Assembly (NCBI GenBank): GCA_000818945.1
Contig: KN805397.1
Location: 6,530 to 70,529, forward strand
Length of the DNA stretch: 64,000 nucleotides
Direction: 5' to 3'
Origin: Schizochytrium sp. CCTCC M209059
Lineage: Eukaryota > Sar > Bigyra > Thraustochytrida > Thraustochytriidae
Below, one piece after another: positions 48,820-58,356 of this stretch (positions are counted from its first letter, which is position 1; the number at the start of each line of letters is the position of its first letter). The notes beneath the pieces were generated by a model. It did not search any database and was not told the origin of the DNA. It saw only the letters and a program-made list of their open reading frames with translations. Position numbers and translations under genes: made by a program.

Positions 48820-51246
48820 TTAGGTGCCACCAGCTCGGACCAAAATGTGGTTTACACGATTCATGAGTCGCAAGTCTACCATGGCGCGGAACGCGCGCTC
48901 GAGATGAACGGCATAAGTGTCAACATCAAAGAGCGGAGAAGAGGTCTCGGATTTAGCCAAAATCTGCTGCTTTAAAGCTTTTACCAGGTCTGGACGCTGG
49001 TACAGATCGACAGCCGTATCAATAAAGTCTTTGACAGAATGAGCCACAAGCATATCTGCCACACCATGAGCAGAAAGCAAGGATGTGGCTACTCGCGACG
49101 CAAAAGCACTTCCTGCTACAGTGAGCACTGGGAGACCTCCCCGGAGAGCGTCCGTCGCAGTTGAATGCGCGCCATAGACGAGCGTGTCGAGGAAGATGTC
49201 GGCGCATCCATGACGCGCCACGTGCTCCGCTTTAGGCGCGCGTCGCGCAAATCGCAATCGTGAAGCGTCGACACCACGGGCGCGAGCCTGCTGAATCAAA
49301 TTCTCTCGCGTCTGTCCGGGCGACAAGCGACGCGGAGGCTCTAGTAGCCAAAGGACGCTGCCCGGTGTCCGACGAAGAACTTGCATCCATGTCTCGAAAG
49401 AGAGCGGTTCGTGCTTGTCGTTCTTGTTAAAGTTCGCAAAGACGAAATTCGAACCGTCGAGCTCATCGAAACGCTTGCAATAGTCATCCCATTCAGTCTG
49501 GCCAAGGATTCCGGGAACGCCCTCTGGCCCGAGGGTCTTGGTGTACGTGTTGACCTGGTACGAATGTGGCATCAGCACAAGCTTTTCTGAAAAGTGCGGC
49601 GCAAGTTCGGCGAGAGGACTGGCGATGCGGTCCCCAATAAAATAGTCTACAAATGCAGCACCAGAGGTCCCTGCAAAGACCAGATAGTTAACAATGATGG
49701 GCGCTGGACGCGCCACGACGATCTCGGGTCGGCCTCCGCGCGTAAAGCCTTGCATATCCATGAGAATCTCGATGCGCAGCTCGTCGCGAATCACGCGTAC
49801 ACTCTCTGAATGCGATAACAAAGCCAAATCTCTGAACCCGGCACCAGCATGCTCGATTCGCTTACGAAAATCCGAGCCGTCATCCCTACCAAAATTCAGT
49901 GTGAACGAGTCGACGTGCCGATGCAATGCGTGAAGGTCAAAAAGGTCCTCGCATAGGTGGGCCGTTGGGTGGTCGTTAAAGTCATAGGAAAAGTACCCGA
50001 CACGAACACGTTTTCCCGTCTTTGCGAGCTCTGGGCGATTGCCCGGTGGGCCAAATTGGGCAGCGTGAACTTCGGCAACGCGTCTGCGAAACTCCCATGA
50101 ATACTCTCGCAAAAGAGTATCAAATGGCAGACACGAAGGGTCCCTTCCGTGCTGTAGCTCGCGTCTGTCAACGTTTTGCTCCAGCCAAGCCGTATCGCGA
50201 TCAAAGTCTGACCAATTACAACTAATTCGTTGCGCGACCGCCACACTGCAGCGCACAGGTAACTCGATTTCGTCCCGAACTTCTTTGTTTGCCTCTTCTA
50301 GAGCACGCAGATAATTTGACACGGCTCGCGTCTCATCGCCGAGCTCCGTATAGACTGTTCCGAGGTTCATGAGTGCCATACGACGAATGTCAGATCCTGG
50401 AGGGGAAACATTGATGACTTGATGGTATCGCATCGCCGCCACGTCCAGAGACTGGTGCTCTTGATAGAGCGCAGCTAGATTGATGAGCGGAGCCACGTTT
50501 GTTGGGTTGATCTCGAGCGAGCGCTCATATGCTCGAAACGCGATATCGTGCTGACCGAGGTTCTTGCTCACCACGCCGAGGTTAAACCAGGCCTCACCAT
50601 TTTCAAGCAAAGGATCGAGGGTGAGCGACCTTTCAAAGGCGACCTTGGCGAGATCATCGTGTTCTCGCCCTCGACGGTGATGCGCCAGCCCAATGTTATT
50701 CCACAAGTGTGCGTGCAGCTCGCGAAGCCACGAGACGCCCTCCTCAAAGTCGTACATTTGACGGCATGACTCCAATCTTTCCATTGCGGTATCCTGGTCA
50801 CCAAGATCAGACAACAGGCGACCCAGATTGTTGAGAACAACTGCGTGTACCTGTGTCGCTCGGGGAAGCATTTCCAGGACGCGCTCATACGGCGCTCGCG
50901 CTTCCTCAAGGTCTCCCGCGTAATGGATATCTGCTGCTGCCATGGCGAGTTCTACGACCAAGGGACAATGTCCGGTGCCCTTGGTCTTTTCTTGACATAG
51001 ATTCGCGACGCGCAGGACTTCGTCGGCTCTCTCTGCAGCCGTCCTGCACGCTTTCATCCGCGCAAAAAGCGCCTCTCCAGCGGCCGTGGTGCCGGTTGAC
51101 TCGTGAGTGGTCGCGTCAATGGCTAATGCCAGGGCAACCGTTAGAGCCAGGCATCGTGCGAGCGTCAACGCGAGCCTCTGCACCACGTTTGCGCGAGCCA
51201 GGCAAAGATGGCGGCCACCTCGCAGGCCACGCTGCCCTTGCAGCAT
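48820..51246 (-). CDS. O-GlcNAc-transferase-like protein (GT41) with N-terminal signal
   Basis: TPR plus GT41 protein of 808 residues, the OGT/SPINDLY class that attaches a sugar to Ser/Thr. TPR units span residues ~90-350 (NNLGRLLSDLGDQ, NNIGLAHHRRG, FNLGVVSKNLGQHDIA, AYERSLEINPTN, MNLGTVYTELGDETRA). The GT41 domain follows from ~405: VRVGYFSYDFNDHPTAHL, FTRGGRPEIVVARPAPI, NYLVFAGTSGAAFVDYFIGD, FVFANFNKNDKHEP, FLDTLVYGAHSTATDALRGGLPVLT. The catalytic His candidate is in DHPTAHL. The first ~45 residues carry a basic part and a hydrophobic run (VVQRLALTLARCLALTVALALAIDA) that reads as a signal peptide or anchor. That is odd for an enzyme known in the cytosol and nucleus. The donor sugar (GlcNAc or fucose) cannot be told. 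The start at 51246 is the first ATG. Confidence 0.85.
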   Translation of the reverse strand: MLQGQRGLRGGRHLCLARANVVQRLALTLARCLALTVALALAIDATTHESTGTTAAGEALFARMKACRTAAERADEVLRVANLCQEKTKGTGHCPLVVELAMAAADIHYAGDLEEARAPYERVLEMLPRATQVHAVVLNNLGRLLSDLGDQDTAMERLESCRQMYDFEEGVSWLRELHAHLWNNIGLAHHRRGREHDDLAKVAFERSLTLDPLLENGEAWFNLGVVSKNLGQHDIAFRAYERSLEINPTNVAPLINLAALYQEHQSLDVAAMRYHQVINVSPPGSDIRRMALMNLGTVYTELGDETRAVSNYLRALEEANKEVRDEIELPVRCSVAVAQRISCNWSDFDRDTAWLEQNVDRRELQHGRDPSCLPFDTLLREYSWEFRRRVAEVHAAQFGPPGNRPELAKTGKRVRVGYFSYDFNDHPTAHLCEDLFDLHALHRHVDSFTLNFGRDDGSDFRKRIEHAGAGFRDLALLSHSESVRVIRDELRIEILMDMQGFTRGGRPEIVVARPAPIIVNYLVFAGTSGAAFVDYFIGDRIASPLAELAPHFSEKLVLMPHSYQVNTYTKTLGPEGVPGILGQTEWDDYCKRFDELDGSNFVFANFNKNDKHEPLSFETWMQVLRRTPGSVLWLLEPPRRLSPGQTRENLIQQARARGVDASRLRFARRAPKAEHVARHGCADIFLDTLVYGAHSTATDALRGGLPVLTVAGSAFASRVATSLLSAHGVADMLVAHSVKDFIDTAVDLYQRPDLVKALKQQILAKSETSSPLFDVDTYAVHLERAFRAMVDLRLMNRVNHILVRAGGT

Positions 51247-51629
51247 CGCGCTCCTTCTTTTCTTTCGAGATCTGTCTTTAGACCTACTGCCTAGTTGTGG
51301 TAAAAATCAGACGCAAGATCAACAACGAGCGCAACGCAACTTTATCGAGCCCTGCAAAAGGAATGTCTTTGTTTGATATCAATGCACCTTAAAACGACAA
51401 CGTTTACGGGGCCAGAATAGTAGAACACTCGCTCAAAACACCTGACAATGAGGAGGAGAGGAAAGGAGACTTCACAGTTGAACGTTTGGTATAATCTTTC
51501 TGTGCTGTGAGCTATAGCATTTCTAACGCCAAAAGACTAATTAAGATGACCACGCTCGCATCTGGGACGTTTGCACGGACCCTACCTTGCAAATGATGTA
51601 CGGTGTGCGTAGCGCCTTCCAAGACCTGA
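51247..51629. other. Intergenic flank
   Basis: About 380 bp, lower GC, between the OGT-like and BRCT genes on the same strand. No gene. Confidence 0.5.
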
Positions 51630-54600
51630 CTAGCTCTCGATGTGGTAAATGGTGTTGCGAAAGGCGTTGTCCAGGTTAGGGCGGGCGATGCGCTTCATGG
51701 GCTGGCGAGAACTGTCGATCGCGAGACGGCGAGTGTGCTGGTACGAAACGGAGATCACAGGCCCAAGCGCGTGCTCTAGTTTGAGCTCGCAGTACTCGTC
51801 CACGGGAGTCAAGGCCCACGCACCAGTTTGCGTCTGGGGGTTGAACTTGAAGATCCGCACGTGCATCCATGGCACACCCTTGAGCATTTTCACCTTAAGA
51901 AGCTTGGCAGGTCGCGGGGGCAGCGCAGCCTCGATGGGATCGCCGATGCGACGGACAAAAATCATTGCACCGCAAGGAATGCGAATGTCCTGCGATCGAA
52001 TAAAGCTGAATTGCGGCGAGCGCGCGGTTCGAAGCTGTTCCCCGGCCGGAAGAAACTTGGCAGACTCGTAAAACATCTTCGTGCCAAACGACACCAGCTG
52101 ATTCGAAGAGGAGGTGGAACTCGCGTCGCGTTGCATGCCTTGCAAGCCTGTGTCGCCACCTTCCCTGGACGTACGTGACCCCTTGTAAGGTGATTCGCCA
52201 TTTTGCTTTTCCTCTTCGTTGCAAGGCTGGAAGAGCCGAGAGGGAAGACGAAAGATTGCGAGCTCGCGTTCCTTTTCAGAAAGCGCGTTGCCGCAAACGA
52301 GACTCTGGATGACGATCTCGTACGTCATGAGCTTGCTCGTGAGCTCACGCTCGTGAATTTTATCGAGGGTCTCGCCGCACTCGTCCATGTCCAGGTCTCC
52401 ATCAGGGTCACAGAGAACAAAGCCTGTGTCTGGCAAGTCTTCGAGGTTTGAAACGACCTCGGCACCCGCTAGCTTGACCGTAGTTGCCATGACGCGACGC
52501 CGGTAGCAAGGAAGCACAAAGAATGTCCAACCTTTCAAGACACGCTCCGAGGGCTTGAGAAAGGGCGCCGGGAAAGACAAGGGCTTAGGAAGGTACTCGT
52601 AATTCCCCTTGCCAAAAACGCTGGGCCCAGCAGGAATCTCAAAGGATACCCAATCACGTGGGACCTCCTCGTGCTCAAAGGCATCGTGTACAAACTCGCA
52701 CTGCATCACACGCGTTCCCGTGGCGATGAGGGCCCACCATAGAGCCGTGTGAATAGCAGTGAGATTTCCAATCACCACCGGCGTTTGTGAGAGCAAGTCT
52801 TCAAGCTCCTCGACGGGCGGAAGGACGCTTAGCTCCCAGCTGGCCGTCGATTCGATCACGCTGCCACCCATGAGTTCGATCTCAGATCGTACCTGTGTAG
52901 GAACTTCGGGAAGAAGAAGGAATTTGAAGTCCTGGAAAATGCGTGCAGACGCGCCCGAGGCGGCGCCACTCTCCACGGTGAAGGCCTGGGGCAAGGCGGC
53001 GCCAAATGCGGGCTGCGCACCAGGCCAGCTGTTTACTCTCGCTTCACCGTAGCCGCCGAGGTTGCCCGCGTGGTGGAGGTACGAGGCAGCGCCCCTGGAT
53101 TGACTCGCGACAAGATGCTGTTGCTGGTGCCGGTGGATCAGGGCAGCTTCGGCAGCAGCTTTTCGCGCAAAATCTTCCGCTTGCGCGGCGGATCGAGCCT
53201 TCGTTTCTTGCGGCTTGTGCTTTGCGTTTGCCGACGCAGAGGATGATGAGAAGGATCGGGGGTTGTTTGCCGTGCCCGAGGACCGCCGCGAATTGCTTTT
53301 ACCTTTCTGGCTTGGCTTATAAGACCTGCGTGCACCGGATGTGGAGCTGTCGTCATAGTCTTCAGACGCTCCCGACTGGCCGAGCTCAAACGCTTCGTCA
53401 GACTCCGCCCCTTCTTTGCCTCCGGGCGAGCTACTGTCGGAACTGTCGTCAGCAGCAACATATATCGAGCGACGAGGCGCCTTGCCATTGCGCTTGCGCT
53501 TGCCGCCTTGCTTTGAAGTCGACGAGGACGACGAGAGCGCGGAAGGCGTTCGCTTCTTGCCTTCCATGGATACGAACTCATCGTCAATGAGGAAAGCGCT
53601 TGCCTTGCGGGAGCTAGAATGGATAGGCTCGCTCTTGACAGTAGCCATTCGCGAAGCTCGCGTGGGCGTTCTTTTCCGCGTTGATCTGCGTTTGCCCAAA
53701 AGAGAGCCACCATCGTCATCCCCACCCTCTTTACTGGAGACCTTGAGGCGCTTCTTCTTGGGCTTCTTTCCAAAGCTCTTTGGACGTTTGCTTGGCACCG
53801 CTCGCATTTGCCATGCGTAATTAAGGAACTCCTCGCGAAGATCGTCCTTGCTTTTCACGTACTCGACCACTTCCTCTGAGGAGTTAAAGTAGTCCTCCAT
53901 GTGCTTGCCAACAGGTTTGCCTTTTTTAAACTCGACTCCAGGTTTAACGTAATACCAATACACAAGACCATTGCCTTGACGCGCAGTCCAGCTCTTGGCC
54001 ATTTGTAGCCAAGGATACATGATCTTAAACTCAAAGAGATCATCCTCGTCCTCCCCCTCTTCGTCGTCGCTTCCATCGCTCTCCTCCTCTTCGCTTGGAG
54101 ATTCTTCTTCGGCTCCGGGGTTTCCGTGCGCGTGACGCGAGTTGCCATTTTTCTTGGCCGAACCAGCACTAAGCGACGTCTTCTTTGCGCGTTGCATATC
54201 GGCCGCATGTGAAGATCTAGAGGACGACGCGCCCGCTGCAGAGGAGGCCTCGAGTGGCTGACCTACATTGGCTCCGTTCGCGCCCAAGGGAGTAACAAAG
54301 TCCGTTGTCTTGCTTGCGCTCGAGCGCTGCTGCCGCAAGCGTCGCTTGCGCTCCTTGACAATGTTTCCCGGTTCAAGTTCATCCAAGGAGAGCGAGTAGG
54401 TCGACTTTTCCTTGAATTCAGGAAGATCTTCCGCGCGCAGCATGGCGTTTTCAAAGAGTTCCGGGTGAAATCTCCTCACGTGTGCAACGAGCGCGTTCAC
54501 ATCAAACCAGTCCTTGTCGAACTGCATCGAGGCCTTCTTCGCTTTGGATTTCCCAGGGGCAACAAAGTAGATGTGGCCGCCACCCTTTCTCTGACTCGAT

Positions 54601-55709
54601 CGAGCCGTCCATCCGCGCTCATGCAAAACGTCCCACATACAGCGAAACACAGTAAGCACCTGGGCATGCGTGAGCTCCTTGGGCTGAGTCACGCTCACAT
54701 TTCGCGTGACACCGCTTTCCTCGATCGCACGCCTGCGCAACTCGGTTTCCTCCTCGAGGCTTTTCCAGACAAAGTCGCCTGCGAGAGCATCAACAGCCGC
54801 TTCCTCATTTTGCTCTTCCTCAACGTCTGCCTCGATTTCGCCGTGATCATCATCATTGGAGGCAGCGCTTCCCTCGTGATAGCTTTGATCACTATCGTCC
54901 GCCCTGTTCGACGCGGCGCGTGATTTTCTTGAGGTTCTTCCACGGGTATTACGTTTGGGCACGTCAGAATCAGAAAGATCAAAGTCAAGACCTGCATTGT
55001 TTGGCTGCGCAGTGTTCTTTTTCTTCCGTCCGTTTGTGCTGAGCGAGATGGGCGTGCTACGCTCGTCACCGTTCTTCTTTGACGATTTCCCTGTCCTCGC
55101 CAACAACGGGATCGGGCTTTTGTTTCCTCTGCTCCTCGTTGACCTTCGTGGAGTAAATTCTTTCTCCACAGCTTCTTCGCTTTCCACATCGTTTTCGCTT
55201 TCCACAGCCTTTTCACTTTTGTACTTTTCCACTTTGAGATCTCCTTTAACAGCAGCCTGGTCTTCTTCGTCGACGTCCATGGCGTCCACTGCAGCTTCGT
55301 TTCCCGCATAGGTTTTGTCAGCTGTTCCGTCTTTCTCGGTGTCGTTGGGAGTTGATTGCTTCGTGGTATCCAGATTTTCCTCGTCGTTCGCCGGAGCCTG
55401 GTTCGATTCCACCTTCATTTTCGTCTTTGTTGCACTTGCGTCGGTGTCGTTTGCGCCTGTGTTGTCAACTGATACGGAGCTGCTCTTGTCGTCTTTCACT
55501 TTCATTGCAACGTCGTTTGCCGGGTTTGGCTCTGCACTCGAACTAGCATCCTTGATGACTGCGTCGATTTTGGGCTCAGGTTTCTCCTTGTCAGCATCCT
55601 CTTCGTTCACCTCGTCCGTCTTCGTCTCATCCTGCTGTTTGTCCTTCTCGTTGTTGCTGGCAGAGTCCTTCGCCTCCGTCTTGCGCTTGGGGTCCTCCTT
55701 GGGGTCCAT
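51630..55709 (-). CDS. BRCT-domain chromatin/DNA-damage protein with a repeated module
   Basis: 1,359 residues. The N-terminal ~330 are acidic/Lys-rich and disordered. Two related modules follow: residues ~345-420 (WDVLHERGWTARSS...IYFVAPGKSK) and ~560-633 (WLQMAKSWTARQGN...YWYYVKPGVEFKKG). They share W..L, WTAR and Y.V.PG, spaced by Ser-rich stretches with acidic runs (SEEEESDGSDDEEG). A BRCT pair starts at ~923 (IFQDFKFLLLPE, LMGGSVIES, then a second with LKGWTFFVLP, KLAGAEVVSN) in the 53BP1/Crb2 style. The C-terminal ~110 residues (GAMIFVRRI, KLLKVKMLKGVPWMHVRIFKF) look BAH-like. The layout suggests a reader of DNA damage or chromatin marks in the nucleus. The identity of the repeat module is my inference. 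The ATG at 55709 is the first in frame. Confidence 0.75.
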   Translation of the reverse strand: MDPKEDPKRKTEAKDSASNNEKDKQQDETKTDEVNEEDADKEKPEPKIDAVIKDASSSAEPNPANDVAMKVKDDKSSSVSVDNTGANDTDASATKTKMKVESNQAPANDEENLDTTKQSTPNDTEKDGTADKTYAGNEAAVDAMDVDEEDQAAVKGDLKVEKYKSEKAVESENDVESEEAVEKEFTPRRSTRSRGNKSPIPLLARTGKSSKKNGDERSTPISLSTNGRKKKNTAQPNNAGLDFDLSDSDVPKRNTRGRTSRKSRAASNRADDSDQSYHEGSAASNDDDHGEIEADVEEEQNEEAAVDALAGDFVWKSLEEETELRRRAIEESGVTRNVSVTQPKELTHAQVLTVFRCMWDVLHERGWTARSSQRKGGGHIYFVAPGKSKAKKASMQFDKDWFDVNALVAHVRRFHPELFENAMLRAEDLPEFKEKSTYSLSLDELEPGNIVKERKRRLRQQRSSASKTTDFVTPLGANGANVGQPLEASSAAGASSSRSSHAADMQRAKKTSLSAGSAKKNGNSRHAHGNPGAEEESPSEEEESDGSDDEEGEDEDDLFEFKIMYPWLQMAKSWTARQGNGLVYWYYVKPGVEFKKGKPVGKHMEDYFNSSEEVVEYVKSKDDLREEFLNYAWQMRAVPSKRPKSFGKKPKKKRLKVSSKEGGDDDGGSLLGKRRSTRKRTPTRASRMATVKSEPIHSSSRKASAFLIDDEFVSMEGKKRTPSALSSSSSTSKQGGKRKRNGKAPRRSIYVAADDSSDSSSPGGKEGAESDEAFELGQSGASEDYDDSSTSGARRSYKPSQKGKSNSRRSSGTANNPRSFSSSSASANAKHKPQETKARSAAQAEDFARKAAAEAALIHRHQQQHLVASQSRGAASYLHHAGNLGGYGEARVNSWPGAQPAFGAALPQAFTVESGAASGASARIFQDFKFLLLPEVPTQVRSEIELMGGSVIESTASWELSVLPPVEELEDLLSQTPVVIGNLTAIHTALWWALIATGTRVMQCEFVHDAFEHEEVPRDWVSFEIPAGPSVFGKGNYEYLPKPLSFPAPFLKPSERVLKGWTFFVLPCYRRRVMATTVKLAGAEVVSNLEDLPDTGFVLCDPDGDLDMDECGETLDKIHERELTSKLMTYEIVIQSLVCGNALSEKERELAIFRLPSRLFQPCNEEEKQNGESPYKGSRTSREGGDTGLQGMQRDASSTSSSNQLVSFGTKMFYESAKFLPAGEQLRTARSPQFSFIRSQDIRIPCGAMIFVRRIGDPIEAALPPRPAKLLKVKMLKGVPWMHVRIFKFNPQTQTGAWALTPVDEYCELKLEHALGPVISVSYQHTRRLAIDSSRQPMKRIARPNLDNAFRNTIYHIES

Positions 55710-56526
55710 CTTCGCGTTTCGCCGGGCCTTGGCACAGCAAGGCGCGTTTCGATCAGGTCACGTGCGTTACAGACGCAACCCTTACGTGCGCGCGAGCGAG
55801 TGTACGTGCGTGCGTGCTCGCTCCCACGCGCGCTCGTACGCGCGCTCCTGGACAACCTGAGTTGAAGGCGATGCTCACAAAGATCAGATCCCGCCTGCTT
55901 TGCCGAGGCGCCGACCTCTCCCCCGAAAGCGCGAGGCCCTCGCTTGCGATCGTGCGCGTACGCGCGCACAGAGCCCGCGCAGAGCCCGCGCAGAGCCCGC
56001 GCAGCCGCAGCAGACCAGCGCGTGTCTGCACCGCTTACGCGCAATCCAGAACCACAAGCGGCAGCGGAAAGTCGATTGACGACCTAACGACCGGACGACC
56101 GGGGAAGCAAACGTGCGGATTATGTTTTTTTCGTTTTTTTGATTTTCTCCGCTCTTCTGGCACGAGAAAGACCAGTCCACGGGCAAAGCAAGCGAGAGAA
56201 TGAGCAACAGCGACGAACAAGAGATGAAAGGGAACAGACGACGACCCCTGCCAGTCGTGTCGTCTCGTCTATTTTTCTTTTTTCTATTTTCTTAATGGAA
56301 AAAATCAATTGATTGTCTACAGGTTGCTACAGTGGTGATAAATGGGTGCTCCTCACTCAAAGGGTCCACGGATCACGCATCTCATATATTGCGCTGGGAT
56401 CGGTTCCTCGAACGTAGACGACACAGGACATCATTTGCGAATCCACGAAAAGTAAATCAATCATTGCGGATACTTTTCCGGAAAGAAGAAATAAAGTTCA
56501 GAGTTGGTGAACAAGTGAAGTGGTGG
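55710..56526. other. Intergenic flank with 11-bp repeat
   Basis: About 820 bp holding the BRCT gene promoter and the 3' flank of the sulfotransferase gene on the same strand. An 11-bp tandem repeat lies at 55969-56001. No gene. Confidence 0.5.
55969..56001. repeat. 11-bp tandem repeat (three copies)
   Basis: Three perfect copies of CAGAGCCCGCG, about 260 bp upstream of the BRCT gene. Confidence 0.92.
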
Positions 56527-57990
56527 TCAACCACATGCAGACGCTGGAACGAGTCCCAATAGACGCGCAGCCGACGTCCAAAAAACACCTATATGAGCAC
56601 AAGAGTCAGCGTCGCAACATTGCGACTCGCAAGTAGAGGATCGTGACGCAAGCTCAGCGCGTGCGCTTTCGCGAGAGAAGGCAGAAACACGAGTGGCCTT
56701 TCGCGGCTGAACAAAAATGCCACGAGCCTCCAGAGCACGGTAAAGCAGAGCCAGCGCAGCTTCATATAGCTCAACGTCCCACGCGTTGACGAGATCGAAC
56801 CACTCGAGTGCTTCAGTCACGTAGGGGGCATCACTGGCGCCATTAAGGCTCACGCGATCAAAAAACGATGTCGCTGAGTTTTGTCGCGCGTGTGATGTCG
56901 TAGACGCTGCCTTTGGCAGCGCCTCGTTCCATTCGAGGAGCTGCGAGAACAACTGCATTGATTCGGTCATATGCTCGAGAACGCCGACCGTGTCGAAGTC
57001 ACGCTCGAGTCGCTCGAGTGCAATTTGTAAATGACTCTGGGTGATCCTGCCGAATGGAACACTAGCGCACTGGACACCGCAAACTGCTCTCACCTGCCAG
57101 TTGTCAGGGACACGCGTGAGCCAGGCAATGCGCATTTCTGCCTCATCGGAAAGCGTAATGCCGCGCGTTCGTGACGCAGCGTTGAGTTCAAGTACACGAT
57201 CGCTCGCCTCGCTTGCACAATCGACTGACGACGTGCCCCGTGCAGCCTTGTCGCGCGCGCGGTTTTGCCTTTGCTGCGCAAATGCGAACTGGAAGTGCGA
57301 TTCCGTGCGTTGTACAGGGTCTCGCAGCAGTGTAAAGTATCGAAGTCTGGGGCTACGCAGGATCTCCCTGGGCAGGACCCACTCACTGGCGACAAAGGAA
57401 AGGCCTTCTGTAGCCGCCGCTTCGAAGATGATGCGCTCCTGATCATCCGGGTCTGCGGCCACAAGATTTGCCTGTGCATCTGAGCCGCGCAAGTTACAAT
57501 TCATGCCGAGTCGTGAGGTCTCCCCGTGCCATAGCGCCTCCATGCAAACTGTCGTTCCCCCGCCCTTGTGAATATGGAGAAAGAAACCGATGAAGCCGCG
57601 CTCCCGCGCCGAAATGACATTTCTCTCTTTGAAGTTGCCGCTATAGCCATTGGCACGACTAGCTTTGGCACGAATTCTGGCTCCGGCCTCGACGTCGGGT
57701 GCCCACGGAGTTTTGCTTGCTCTTGCCGCGACGGTCTTGGCATTCATGACGGTCGTGGCCTCGATGACATCCAGCGCTTGTTCAGGTTCGTCATTTTCGG
57801 CATCTTTAATGTAGATTGTGTCTGGAAAGCGCAGCACGGACAGCATGAAGATTGCCACGAGCGCCAGCGCGGCCAGCACTGTGATGGCCTGCGTTATGCG
57901 TTGAGGCCATGCCGCCGCTGCCCTACTCCCACACGTTCGAGCCCTGGTCGTCGCCAGCGCGCCCAACAACTCGGACGGCCTCGAGCCCAT
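56527..57990 (-). CDS. Type II membrane sulfotransferase (carbohydrate sulfotransferase-like)
   Basis: Golgi-type enzyme that moves sulfate from PAPS to a glycan, by family inference. Of its 487 residues, an N-terminal tail of ~30 leads to a single membrane span (ITQAITVLAALALVAIFML, residues ~33-51), then a stem, giving type II topology. The PAPS 5'-phosphosulfate loop is HIHKGGGTT (residue ~138), and the 3'-phosphate motif LLRDPVQRTESHF lies at ~220. The distance and RDP..R...F form fit the Sulfotransfer_2 group. The C-terminal ~40 residues are Cys-containing (CESQCCDADSCAH) and likely disulfide-linked. The acceptor is unknown. The start at 57990 is the first ATG; the divergent PX gene starts 366 bp upstream. 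Confidence 0.85.
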   Translation of the reverse strand: MGSRPSELLGALATTRARTCGSRAAAAWPQRITQAITVLAALALVAIFMLSVLRFPDTIYIKDAENDEPEQALDVIEATTVMNAKTVAARASKTPWAPDVEAGARIRAKASRANGYSGNFKERNVISARERGFIGFFLHIHKGGGTTVCMEALWHGETSRLGMNCNLRGSDAQANLVAADPDDQERIIFEAAATEGLSFVASEWVLPREILRSPRLRYFTLLRDPVQRTESHFQFAFAQQRQNRARDKAARGTSSVDCASEASDRVLELNAASRTRGITLSDEAEMRIAWLTRVPDNWQVRAVCGVQCASVPFGRITQSHLQIALERLERDFDTVGVLEHMTESMQLFSQLLEWNEALPKAASTTSHARQNSATSFFDRVSLNGASDAPYVTEALEWFDLVNAWDVELYEAALALLYRALEARGIFVQPRKATRVSAFSRESARAELASRSSTCESQCCDADSCAHIGVFWTSAARLLGLVPASACG

Positions 57991-58356
57991 CCCGGCGCAC
58001 TCGGTGTCAGAGGCCCGTTCGACGCGGGTCTCTCCCTCGCGCGCGGGGCTGCAGGGACTCGCCGCCGCCTCCCGGTGCCAGAGAGGTCGCGGTAGGCGCG
58101 GCGCTCATGCCGCGCTCCGGCTTTGCTTTGAAAACTTGTTGCAGCAGCAGCAGCAGCTCCAGCTGCAGCTGCTCGAGCTCTTGCCTCATGGCGCAGACCA
58201 GTTCCGCTTCGAAGGCCGGCCGGCAGCGCGCGACTCGGGGCAGGGCAGGGCGGGGCGGGGCGAAGGCGCCACCCGGTTACGTCTCCCGCGACGCTCGCTC
58301 GCGCGCAGAGCCGGGCCGTGCGTCGCTCCTGCCGGGATCGAGCGAGGCTCGTCGCC
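57991..58356. other. Bidirectional promoter region
   Basis: 366 bp of GC-rich sequence between the divergent sulfotransferase and PX genes, with a CAG run at 58141-58158. No other feature. Confidence 0.5.

Noticed and set aside
55399..55412. tRNA B-box-like GGTTCGATTCC
   Set aside because: Lies in the BRCT coding region with no A box or cloverleaf around it.
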